Assembly: GCA_030697555.1 (NCBI GenBank)
Contig: JAUYPV010000105.1
Span: 1 to 44,683, forward strand
Origin: Hyphomonadaceae bacterium
GTDB lineage: Bacteria; Pseudomonadota; Alphaproteobacteria; Caulobacterales; Hyphomonadaceae
Length of the DNA stretch: 44,683 nucleotides
Direction of reading: 5' to 3'
This document shows, one piece after another, positions 1 through 8,600 of this stretch. Numbering within the stretch: the stretch's first letter is position 1; every line of letters starts with the position of its first letter. Position numbers and translations under genes: made by a program. The notes beneath the pieces were generated by a model. The model made no database searches. It was not told the DNA's origin and worked only from the letters and a program-made list of their open reading frames with translations.

Positions 1-73
1 TGCCGACCGAGCCCACAGCCAGCACGCCGATCGGCGCCCATCGCGCGGCCGAGCCACCCGCCATCGCGCTCAT
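1..73 (-). CDS. Start of an MFS drug-efflux permease (partial)
   Basis: Only the first 24 codons are inside the window. The peptide begins MSAMAGGSAARWAPIG and runs into a hydrophobic stretch, as expected for the first transmembrane helix of an inner-membrane permease. Its ATG overlaps the stop of the upstream adaptor gene by 4 bp (ATGA, 70-73), so the two are translationally coupled. HlyD/EmrA-type adaptors are normally followed by an EmrB-like (DHA2) MFS pump, so that is the expected product. The identity is inferred from context, because too little sequence is present to show family motifs. Confidence 0.5.
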   Translation of the reverse strand, partial: MSAMAGGSAARWAPIGVLAVGSVG

Positions 74-1152
74 CGTGTCGCGATCTTCAACTCGGCCATC
101 GCGCCGGGGCGCGCCGGCGGGCAGTCGGCGCCTAGCGCGACGCGCACCGGCACGCGCTGCGTGATCTTCGTGAACACGCCCGTCGGATTCGCGTTCGGCA
201 CGAGCGCGAACTCAGCCGTCGCGGCGCTGCCGATGCGCGTGACCGAGCCGCTGCACGCCGTCGGCGCCGCATCGAGATGCACCTCGACGAGTGCGCCGAC
301 CATCACGCGCGCGATCTCCGTCTCCTTCACGTTCGCCTCGATCCATACGTCCGCGTCGTCGTGCGCCAGCGCCAGGCGGGCGCCCGCCGCCACGTATTCA
401 CCCGCATCCGCGAACACCTCGTCCACCACGCCCGCCGCCGGCGCCGCCACAGTGTGCTGCTCCAGCGCCAGCCTCGCCGCGGCCAGCTGCTGCGTCAGTG
501 CGTGCCCGCGCAGGGTGAGCGCCGCGACGCCCGCCTCGATCACCGCCGCCTCGCCCGCTTCCGCCTGCGCTTCCACCGCGCCCGCCGCGCGCTCCGTCAC
601 GCCCGCCGCCGCCCGCAGCGCCGCGCCACGCGCCGCCTCAAGCCGTCCATCCGCCGCGTCCATCGCCGCCTGCGTGACCAGTCCCTTGTCGCGCAGCGCG
701 CGCGTCCGCGCGTGTTCGGCCATGGCGGCCTGCAGCAACGCGGCCGTGGCGGTCACATCGGCCCTCGCTGCCGCGAGCTGCGCCTCGCGCGAGTCTATCC
801 GGCTCGATCCTTTCGCCCGCGCGAAGCCAGCCCTCAGCGTCTCGCGCGCGATCTCCGCCTCGATCGCCCGCAGTTCCAGCTCCAGCGCCGAGACGGCCAG
901 GCGCGCCTCGCGATCATCCAGCCGCACAATGGTCGCCCCGGCCTCGATCCGGTCTCCAGCATCGACCGGGATCTCGACAATGCGCCCGGCGACATCCGCC
1001 GAGATCGCCACCATGCGGGCCCGCACCCGCGCATCCGATGTGTGGATCGATCCCGCCCGCTCCACCAGCCACGCCCCGCCAGCGCCAAGCAGGATCACGC
1101 CCACGCCGGCGGCCACAGACGAGCGCAGAGTAAGGCGGATCGCAGCTGGCAT
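70..1152 (-). CDS. HlyD/EmrA-family efflux periplasmic adaptor
   Basis: A 360-aa membrane-fusion protein that would link an inner-membrane pump to an outer-membrane channel for export of toxic compounds. A single N-terminal membrane anchor lies at about residues 10-30. The first half of the biotinyl-lipoyl domain follows (about 45-80, GRIVEIPVDAGDRIEAG), then a long Ala/Arg/Glu-rich coiled-coil hairpin (about 80-230). The second lipoyl half (about 230-265) and a beta-barrel domain with the family motif VWIEANVKETEI complete it. Length and order match EmrA/HlyD proteins. The downstream gene overlaps by ATGA and looks like the permease partner. An inverted repeat lies just upstream of the start. 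The substrate cannot be read from the sequence. Confidence 0.88.
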   Translation of the reverse strand: MPAAIRLTLRSSVAAGVGVILLGAGGAWLVERAGSIHTSDARVRARMVAISADVAGRIVEIPVDAGDRIEAGATIVRLDDREARLAVSALELELRAIEAEIARETLRAGFARAKGSSRIDSREAQLAAARADVTATAALLQAAMAEHARTRALRDKGLVTQAAMDAADGRLEAARGAALRAAAGVTERAAGAVEAQAEAGEAAVIEAGVAALTLRGHALTQQLAAARLALEQHTVAAPAAGVVDEVFADAGEYVAAGARLALAHDDADVWIEANVKETEIARVMVGALVEVHLDAAPTACSGSVTRIGSAATAEFALVPNANPTGVFTKITQRVPVRVALGADCPPARPGAMAELKIATR

Positions 1153-1162
1153 CGGCTCAACC

Positions 1163-1179
1163 TGAGGTTGTCGACCTCA
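1163..1179 (-). promoter_or_regulatory. Inverted repeat upstream of the efflux adaptor
   Basis: TGAGGT and ACCTCA form 6-bp perfect arms around a 5-base centre, ending 11 bases before the adaptor ATG. It could be an operator for a local repressor or a small hairpin in the leader. No regulator gene is visible in the window, so the role is inferred from position only. Confidence 0.3.
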
Positions 1180-1257
1180 AGGAGCAGCCTCGGAGAGACC
1201 GGAAGCCATAGGGGCAGTCCCGGATCGCGGGATTTGTGCGCTCATCCCCAAAAGCAA

Positions 1258-1282
1258 ACGCCCCGGCTTTTGGCCGGGGCGT
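1258..1282 (-). terminator. Rho-independent terminator of the redoxin lipoprotein gene
   Basis: A perfect 10-bp stem (ACGCCCCGGC / GCCGGGGCGT) surrounds a 5-base loop. Read on the minus strand it is followed by TTGCTTTT. It lies 25 bases past the stop of the gene at 1307-1969, which is what an intrinsic terminator should look like. Confidence 0.85.
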
Positions 1283-1306
1283 CGTCAGTTGAAGTGAAAC
1301 CTGAAC

Positions 1307-1969
1307 CTAGCCGCGCACGCGGTTCGGGAAGTCGATGATGCAGCCGTCGGTCTGCTGGTGGACGTAGGCGACCTGCTGGCCGGCCAGCATCTTGTCGAGC
1401 ACGTCCGGCACGAAATTGTTGTTCGCCGCCGCGCGTTCCTTACCGTAGGTCAGCCGGTCGTTGAGCGGGCCGTGGTAGACGATCTTCCAGCTCTTGGGAT
1501 CGATCACCATCACCTCGGCCGTGCGCACCACGCCCAGCGGCTCGGCCACCTTCTGGCCCTCGTCCTTCAGGATCGGCATCTTGATGTCGAAGCTCGTGGC
1601 TTCGGCGGCGATCATCGGGACCGTGTCCTGGTTATTCGAGTTCAGCATGACGAACTTCACGCCCTTGGCTTCATAGGCGGCCTGCACCGCTTTGAGGTCC
1701 GGCGTCATCTTCTGCACGATGGGGCAGCCGACGCCCTGCATCGTCAGCACGATCGCCTTGGCGTCGGTCATCTTGTAAAGTTCGTGGCTCGCGCCCGCCT
1801 GGTCGCCCAGCGTGAAGTCCGGGATCGTCGGGGCCTTTTCGGCCTCTGCCGCCTTGGCGCCGGCCGGCGGAGCGGCTTCGGCCGTCTCGCGGTTGCAGGC
1901 CGAAAGGCCCAGCGCGATGGCGGCGATCGAAACGGCGGTGATCCTGCTAAGTCCGATATTGCGGAACAT
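1307..1969 (-). CDS. Thioredoxin-fold (redoxin) lipoprotein
   Basis: A 220-aa exported lipoprotein. The signal peptide ends in a good lipobox (LSAC, Cys25), so it should be lipid-anchored in the periplasm. The rest is one AhpC/TSA-Redoxin domain with a single active-site cysteine in GCPIVQKMTPD (no CxxC), the segment GPLNDRLTYG, and a C-terminal TDGCII that supplies a second cysteine. This pattern, CPI..K.TPE with a terminal GC.I, is known from redoxin domains found beside secreted copper and cytochrome proteins. The start at 1969 was chosen because the signal peptide begins there; reading further upstream adds unrelated sequence. A GAGG lies 11 bases before the ATG. The gene stands alone, with its own terminator downstream and a palindrome upstream. 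Peroxidase or thiol-relay activity is inferred. Confidence 0.8.
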   Translation of the reverse strand: MFRNIGLSRITAVSIAAIALGLSACNRETAEAAPPAGAKAAEAEKAPTIPDFTLGDQAGASHELYKMTDAKAIVLTMQGVGCPIVQKMTPDLKAVQAAYEAKGVKFVMLNSNNQDTVPMIAAEATSFDIKMPILKDEGQKVAEPLGVVRTAEVMVIDPKSWKIVYHGPLNDRLTYGKERAAANNNFVPDVLDKMLAGQQVAYVHQQTDGCIIDFPNRVRG

Positions 1970-2004
1970 GGGGGAGATGTCCTCGGGTCTAGAGTGGTCT
2001 TTTG

Positions 2005-2026
2005 CCTGACGGGAAGTCCCGCCAGG
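2005..2026. promoter_or_regulatory. 10-bp palindrome upstream of the redoxin gene
   Basis: The arms CCTGACGGGA and TCCCGCCAGG match at 9 of 10 positions around a 2-base centre. The centre is too short for a stable RNA loop, so a dimeric DNA-binding protein site is more likely. It lies 36 bases upstream of the redoxin ATG. The cognate regulator is unknown. Confidence 0.35.
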
Positions 2027-2137
2027 GACGGCACGGATTATCACGAAAACGCCCAACAGCGTCAAACCGGCGATGCTGCAACGCACCGCATTGTGTTGTG
2101 GCTTGATCGCCAGGGCTTTGATCTGGCGCAAACGAAA

Positions 2138-2159
2138 CAGGCGGCCCGAAGGCCGCCTG
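2138..2159 (-). terminator. Rho-independent terminator of the first TonB receptor
   Basis: The perfect 9-bp stem CAGGCGGCC / GGCCGCCTG closes a TTCG tetraloop when read on the minus strand, an unusually stable cUUCGg loop. It is followed by TTTCGTTT. It lies about 45 bases downstream of the receptor stop codon. Confidence 0.85.
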
Positions 2160-2177
2160 CTCCAGTCTTTGCCAATT

Positions 2178-2211
2178 TTCAGACCTAGAAAGTCTTCAGA
2201 CCTAGAAGGTC
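2178..2211. repeat. 17-bp tandem duplication across the receptor stop codon
   Basis: Two adjacent 17-bp units (2178-2194 and 2195-2211) differ at one base. The unit contains the last codons and the TAG stop of the TonB receptor, so a copy of the gene end lies just downstream of it. Because 17 is not a multiple of 3, the second TAG is out of frame. Confidence 0.85.
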
Positions 2212-5200
2212 TTCTTGATGCCGATCTCGAACGTACGGCCCAGCGGGTTGCCGAGGCGCGGGTCGTAGCCGAGTTCCTCCTGCGCCGCCGGCGGATCCTC
2301 GTCGGTGATGTTGTTCACCGAGGCGGTCAGCCGGAGCGTGTCCGTGATGTCGAAGAGGTAGGTGAAGTCGTAGGTCAGCCACTCTTCGCCGTTCTCGCCA
2401 TACTGGATGCCGGCGCGCTCGTCCGTAACTGCGCTGACATAGTTCGCGCCGAAGCGGAAATTGTGGCGCTCCATGTTGTAGTTCGCCGAGAAGTTGGTCC
2501 GCCATTCCGGCGCCGCGCTGGCGACAGTGGCGAAGTTCAACGTGCCGAGACGGTCGTCGCCGGTGCTGATGACCACACCATCGAGCGACGTCGGGCCCGT
2601 CAAGAGTTCGGTGACCTGCGTTGCCGTGACGCCCAGGGTAAGGTCGCCCGGCCCAATCGGCATGTCGTAGGTTATCTGATAGTCGATGCCGTTGGTCGTC
2701 TGGCCGGGTCCGTTGCCGAAGACGGTCGAGATCGAGGCGAAGTTTCCGACGGCCGTCATGCCAACAAAGCACGGTGAGTTGAACGTCACCCGGTTGAGCA
2801 GCGGCTGGACGGCGGGATCACAAGTTGTGATCACCCCGTTGGACGCGGCACCACCGTTGAACACGAGGCGGGCGATCTGGTTCGGGTCAGCGAGCTGTCC
2901 GATCTCGTCTTCCGTCTCGATGTTGAAGTAATCGACGATGATTCGGAGGTCGTGGTCAGGACCGAAGCCCTGGGATTGCCAGATCGCGCCGACGTTCCAG
3001 GATGTTGCGGTCTCCGGCACGAGGCTGGTGTCCGTGATGAACTGGGCGCCGACCCAGTTTCCGCCCGCTACGGTGTAGCTGCGCACCGCGTTGACGACTT
3101 CGCCAGGGATGACCCCGATCGGAGGCGCCTGATAGTTGGTGCCGTAGGATCCACGAAGCGAGAGAGGGCCGAACACGTCCCACTTGCCGGACACCTTGTA
3201 CACGGTGGCGCCGAGGCCGCCGGAGAATTCCTCGCGACGGACAGCCGCTTGGAAGTTCAGGTTGTCGAGCAGCGGAATCTGCGCTTCTCCGAAGACGGAG
3301 TACTGCTGCTGGTCGTTGTAATCCGGCGGATTGATGCCGAAGAACACGAATGGCCCGGGATTGTCGGGCGTGCAGCCGCGGAACAGCGGATCGTTGGTGG
3401 GCCGTGGCGTTTGCGGCACCGCCGGGCTGCCGCCGGTGGTGCTGGCGGGCCAGTCGCACTGCAGATTGCCGTTGTACAGGGGGCTGTTCACAACCTCGCG
3501 CAGCTCAAGCTGCCGCACCTGTCCGCCGAGCGCCCATCCGATTTCACCGCCTGGCAGATTGATGCCCGACATGCCGTTGAACACGAGGTCGGCCGTCAGG
3601 CTGCTGTTGATGTCCTCGGCCGCGCGATCGTCGAACAACCAGCGCGCCAGCTCGATCGAGTTCTCCTGGCCCGCAACGTACTGCGGGTTGGCAAGGCCGC
3701 GTTCGGGCTGGTTCGGGAAGTTGGTTGCGAAGGGGTTCCACCACTGGCACGCGCCTTTGCCTGCCAGCGGCGCGTTCTGCGTGCCGAAGCGCGCAGGGTC
3801 GAGGTCGGGCACGTTGCAGCCGGGTCCGCCGAAGCCGTTGAGGGCTTCCTGCAGGCGGAATCCGAGCACGTCGGCGGCGTCGGCATAGGAGATCGACTGG
3901 TTGTAGGTGACGGCGGCATCGTAGCCGACATCGCTGAATATTCCGGCCCAGTCACCGAAGGTGCCTTTGATGCCGCTCGAAACGCGCCAGACTTGGTTGT
4001 CGATCTTCGAGGGCACGCCATAGCCGTTTCCGTCGCCGAACACAGGGTTTCCGCCGTGAGCGAAGGCGCGGTACGTGGTCGGGGTAAAGCCCTGTGCCGC
4101 TCCTGGTGCGCCGACGCGGGCCGCAAAAGCAGCCGCGAAGGGGTTGGTGATCGGCACATAGAACTGGTTGACCGCTCCCGTAGCCATGGCCGGCCCGCGG
4201 ATCACCGGCTGAGCCGGCGACCCGAACGCCTGCGGCGTCAGCACCTGTCCGTAGGAGGCCTCGAAGTGGAAGTCCATGTTGTCGGAGATCGACGTGTTCA
4301 GCTGGGCGTACCCGCGAAAAATATCGTTCTCTTCGACTAGGTTGTAGTAGCTGATGTAGTTGTAGTTGCACGTGAAGGTGTTGGTGTAGAAACCGCCAAC
4401 CGCCGCGCAGCTTGCCGGCGTGAAGTCGGATAGCGGCGCAGAGAGCGCCGTACCGAATTCGTTGGCCAGAGTCGGGGTGGCTGGCAGTGCGCCGCGGGCC
4501 GTCCATCCGGCAAGGTTGGTCAGTGTCGACCAAGGCGCCGGGTTGACGGTGAAGTCGTGCGAGACCACTGCGAAATCGCGGTCTTCGGTTTCGAGACGCG
4601 AGCGGTGCTCCCACTCGACCGACCACATGAAATTGGTGTCGCCCTCGCCGATGCCGCCGAGCAGGCTGAGGCCATAGTCGCCGTCGGACCCGTCGATGTA
4701 TTTGTAGTTGGCCTTGGCTTCGAGGCCGGTGAAGTCGTCTCGGGTGATGAAGTTGACGACACCGCCCGTGGCGTCTGCGCCGTAGATCACCGCCGCACCG
4801 TCCTTCAGAACCTCAGTACGGGAGAGGGCCGCGGAGGGGATGTTCGACGTGTTCTCGCTGCCGCGGCGTCCGTTGAGCAGGGTCAGCGTCTTGTCGGCGC
4901 CGAGGCCGCGAAGGTTATAGTTGACCGAGCCGGTAAGGGCGGCGCCGGAGAAGTAGTAGGCTTCGCCGGTGGTCGGACCCGCGATGGTCAGCGATTTCGC
5001 GAATTCGAGCGCGGTCGGCGCGCCCTGCTCTTCAAGCTCTGCAGCCGAGTAAACTTCGACCGGGAGAGCCGCGGCTTCGGACGTACCGGCGATGAAGGAG
5101 CCGGTAACGATAACCCGCTGGCCTTCTTCATCTTCCGGCGGCGCCGTTTGCGGTGCGACCTGATCGACCTGGGCCTGCGGACCCGCTGCGGTGGATTCCT

Positions 5201-5279
5201 GCGCCCAGACGGGCAATGCGACGCCAGCCAAACCAGCGATAAGCGCAGCGCTGGACGCGCTGCGGAGCGTGAACTTCAT
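2202..5279 (-). CDS. TonB-dependent outer-membrane receptor (1025 aa)
   Basis: An outer-membrane gated channel that would import a large or scarce substrate using TonB energy. A signal peptide covers residues 1-26 (cleavage after VWA). A TonB-box-like segment (RVIVTGS, about 53-59) and a plug domain follow, with the characteristic LRGLGADKTLTLLNGRR and EVLKDGAAVIYGADATGGVV to about residue 190. The long beta-barrel has several Cys-containing extracellular loops and ends in the aromatic C-terminus IGIKKTF. The start has a strong GGGGAGG ribosome site. The downstream terminator at 2138-2159 shows it ends its own transcript. It is a paralogue of the receptor at 5629-9117, sharing the plug motif EF.KSLT. 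No FecI/FecR pair or transport gene identifies the substrate. Confidence 0.93.
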   Translation of the reverse strand: MKFTLRSASSAALIAGLAGVALPVWAQESTAAGPQAQVDQVAPQTAPPEDEEGQRVIVTGSFIAGTSEAAALPVEVYSAAELEEQGAPTALEFAKSLTIAGPTTGEAYYFSGAALTGSVNYNLRGLGADKTLTLLNGRRGSENTSNIPSAALSRTEVLKDGAAVIYGADATGGVVNFITRDDFTGLEAKANYKYIDGSDGDYGLSLLGGIGEGDTNFMWSVEWEHRSRLETEDRDFAVVSHDFTVNPAPWSTLTNLAGWTARGALPATPTLANEFGTALSAPLSDFTPASCAAVGGFYTNTFTCNYNYISYYNLVEENDIFRGYAQLNTSISDNMDFHFEASYGQVLTPQAFGSPAQPVIRGPAMATGAVNQFYVPITNPFAAAFAARVGAPGAAQGFTPTTYRAFAHGGNPVFGDGNGYGVPSKIDNQVWRVSSGIKGTFGDWAGIFSDVGYDAAVTYNQSISYADAADVLGFRLQEALNGFGGPGCNVPDLDPARFGTQNAPLAGKGACQWWNPFATNFPNQPERGLANPQYVAGQENSIELARWLFDDRAAEDINSSLTADLVFNGMSGINLPGGEIGWALGGQVRQLELREVVNSPLYNGNLQCDWPASTTGGSPAVPQTPRPTNDPLFRGCTPDNPGPFVFFGINPPDYNDQQQYSVFGEAQIPLLDNLNFQAAVRREEFSGGLGATVYKVSGKWDVFGPLSLRGSYGTNYQAPPIGVIPGEVVNAVRSYTVAGGNWVGAQFITDTSLVPETATSWNVGAIWQSQGFGPDHDLRIIVDYFNIETEDEIGQLADPNQIARLVFNGGAASNGVITTCDPAVQPLLNRVTFNSPCFVGMTAVGNFASISTVFGNGPGQTTNGIDYQITYDMPIGPGDLTLGVTATQVTELLTGPTSLDGVVISTGDDRLGTLNFATVASAAPEWRTNFSANYNMERHNFRFGANYVSAVTDERAGIQYGENGEEWLTYDFTYLFDITDTLRLTASVNNITDEDPPAAQEELGYDPRLGNPLGRTFEIGIKKTF

Positions 5280-5628
5280 AGCTGTAACCTCCCCGTATAT
5301 GAGTCATTTGCGACTCTATCGTTACGTTCACTTTTGGATGGAATGAGCCGTTCCGTCAATGACGCAGCGTTCATCTCACTCTTGATTCCATGACCGCACT
5401 TGCGAACAACCCGTCTGGGCTGCCTGGAAACGAGGCAAGGTTTTTGGCGCACCACCCTAACCACGCGGTGATTTGTGCGTGCGATACGCCTGTTGGCGGG
5501 TGGAACGAGCCCAAGCGTTGCACGGATGCATCATCGCACTCGCAAAAAACAGATGGCGCATAAGTGAACGAGCAGACTTTCGTCCGCTCGTCACGGCGTG
5601 ATGGCCGCGTGCGCCGGAAACCCAGCCC
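5280..5628. other. Intergenic region between the two TonB receptors
   Basis: 349 bases with no convincing gene. It holds the upstream region of the 1025-aa receptor, including a short inverted repeat GAGTC-N6-GACTC at 5301-5316 just before its ribosome site, and the hairpin at 5564-5594 that probably ends the 1162-aa receptor transcript. No clear sigma-70 promoter was recognised. Confidence 0.6.
5564..5594 (-). terminator. Probable terminator hairpin after the 1162-aa receptor
   Basis: Read on the minus strand, GTGACGAGCGGAC pairs with GTCTGCTCGTTCAC around a GAAA loop, with one wobble and one bulge. It lies about 35 bases past the stop at 5629. The tail (TTATGCG) is poor in T, so it may act as a weak terminator or as a 3'-end stabiliser. 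Confidence 0.5.
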
Positions 5629-8600
5629 CTAGAAGCGCTTGGTCACGCCCAACTCGACCTGGCGGCCGCGTGGATTGCCGATGCCCGTCAGGTAGCCGTT
5701 GCGGTTCTGCGCCGCCAGCGGATCCTCATCCGTGATGTTGAGGATGGTGAGCCGCAAATCGAGTTCCTCCCAGAATGGCGCCGAGTAGATGTAGGTCAGA
5801 TCAAAGTCCGTGTAGTCCTCGGGGAATATGCCGAAGGTGCTGGTTCCGCCGGCCGGGTTGATGGCGGTCAGCGTGCCTGCGGTCGGATAGGTCAGCGTGC
5901 CCTGGAACGCGGGGTCGCGCTCATCGTGGACGCCGGACTGATAGTTCATGCGCAGGTTGATGTTGTGCTGCTCGTTGGCCCAGCGAACCGTGAGGTTCGA
6001 GCGCCAGTCGGGAACCAGCGGAACCGTCAGCGAGCCGTTGACGAAGCCCAACCGTACCTGCGGATCCTCGAACCGGATGCCCGCCACCTCGAAGCCCTGG
6101 GTCTTGTAGACCAGGTTGTTCGTTGCGGTGAAATTGACTCCGAACGTGCCGTTGAGGATCGGGTAGGAGAAGTCTACCGCATAGTCGACGCCGTTTAGTG
6201 TCCGCCTCGGCCCGTTCTGTGTCGAGCGCGCTACCGCGACCAGGTCGGCCGCCGTCGTCACGCCCGTGATGCAGGTTGGTGTCGTGAACGCGACCATGAA
6301 GGCGAGGCGCGCACTGCAGTCGGCGAACTGGTTCAGCGTGCTCGCCTGTGCTGGGCCTGCTGCGTCCGGGATCGCCGGATTGGTGCGGTTCTTCTGCGAG
6401 TTGGTGATGACGGCGGAGTCGGAGTTGATGCCGAACACATTGTTGAAGACGGTCGCTGTCGCTGTCGTCGTCACCTCGCCGTCGATCACGATTTCAAAGA
6501 AGTCGGCGGAGAGCCGCAGGCGGCCATCGCCGATATCCATGTTGTAGCCGATGCCGGCGTTGAACGTGGTGTCGTCCTCTATGCCCAGGTCTGGATCGAC
6601 CAGCGTGACGGCGGTGACTCGGCCGACGTTGGTGGCGCCGAAGCGGGTCGAGGGATCGGTCGCAACGGTGATCAGGCCCGGATCGTTGTCGAGCGCCTGT
6701 TCAGCGCGGAAGTTCGTGCCGTACGATGCGCGGACATAGAGGTTGTCCGTGATGTCGTACTTGCCGTTCACGCCCCAGATGTCGCCGATGATCCGGCCGC
6801 CGTTGTATTCTTCGCGACGGACCGAGGCGCCCAGGTTGAGATTGTCGAGAACGGGGACCGCAATCTCCGCGTAATAGGCGATCGTCTGCGAGTCTTCGTC
6901 CGATTCGACGTGTTCGTCGGCCGAGAAGAAGGCGCCGGGCGTGCCCGCGCAGCCCCGGAAGCCGGAAAGCTGGTCGGGATAGGGACACAGGGCGAAGTTG
7001 AGGTTCCGCTCGTCGGTCGACTGGCCGGTCGAGGAGAGGTTGCGGCGCTCCGTCATGCGCCACTGCACGCCGGCCGCCCAGCCGATCACTCCGCCGGGCA
7101 GCTCGAACGCCGGAATTTCGCCCGACCAGGTCGCATCGAACGTCGTCGAGAGTAACTGGGTCTCGGTGACCCGGTCGGCTATCATCCAGTTGATGAGATC
7201 GACAGGGTTTTCATACCCGGTCGGGCGCGGTGTTGCGCTGGCCGGCAGGACAGGCGTGCCCGCGTTGAACATCGGGTTGGCCGCGCCGGTCGCAAAGCTG
7301 GTCGCCCATCCGCTGGAGAACGGGTTGAAGTACTGACAGCCATTGGTGCCAGGCGCGATGTTGCTCTGGATGCCTACGGTGCGGTTGAAGGTGAAGTCCG
7401 ACGTGAAGTCCGTCGCCACGCGGTCGATGGCGGCGCAGTTGAAGCCGCCATAGCCCATCAAGGCCGCCTGCAGGCGGGACACGACCACGTCCGGCGCGAT
7501 GTTGGTATCGGTATAGGCGTTGTACTGGCCGGAATAGTCGTACTTGATGCCGCCCAGCACCGAACCCAGCAGCGTGTCGCTGTCAAATTCTCCGGTGAAG
7601 CCCACCGAGGCCAGGAAGCGCTCGCGTTGCTGGTGGCTTTCTCTCAGGCGGGATTCGTAGAGGGGGTTGCCGCCGTAACCGAATGGACGCCAGTTATTCG
7701 CTGTATAGATCGCGCCATTGCCGGCGACCTGTCCGGCGGTGACACCGGTGCGCGCCATGAAGTCGTCGACGAACGGGTTGCGGACAAACGTGCCCGTGCC
7801 AGTGCCCGTCAGCGAGTAGATCTGCTGGTTGACCGGAATCACATACTGGCAGCTCGAAGCGCAGTTGGCGCCGACGCCCGCAGCCGTCGATCGCATCCCC
7901 GCCAGCGGCGCTGCAGTAGGGATATCGTGACGCAGCGTGTCGCTTTTCGAATACGTCACGTCCATGTGGAACTCCATCGTTTCGAGGAGATCCGTGTTGA
8001 CTTCGAGATAGGCGCGATAGCTGTCGTTGGCGCTGATCAGGTCCTGGAAGTAGAACTGTTTCAGCGCACAGGCCGTATTGGTGCTGGTCGTGGTCGGCGA
8101 GCCGTTGAGATTCGCGACGATCTCGCCGCCGACCTGCTGGCAGGCCTGTGTTGCGGCCGCCCCGACACTTCCGGGCAGGTCGTTTACCGCGCCGGTAGCG
8201 CCCGCGGTGACCAGGCCTGCTCCGGGGGTCAGGCTGTTGGCCGTGTAGAAGTTCTGGGAAGCATGGAAGCGGCCAGGGTTCGGCCCGTTGAGACTGTAGA
8301 GGGTCGGGTTCACGGCGAACGGCTGGGTGGAGAAGTCACGCTTCAGCTGGCTCATCCGGTCGACGTGGCCGTAGTGCAACGACAAGAGGACGTTGCCCGC
8401 ATCCCCAACCCAGCCGGTCTGGAAGTCGGCGTTCCATTCGCCTTCCGAGCCGTCGTACATGCTCCTCTCGACGGTGACGATCGGCGCGTCGATGTCGCGC
8501 CGTGTCCTGAAGTTCAGCACGCCGCCGACAGCCCCGGCGCCGTACGTAGTCGATGCGCCGTCCTTTAGAACCTCGACCTGTTCGAGCGCTTCCATCGGGA

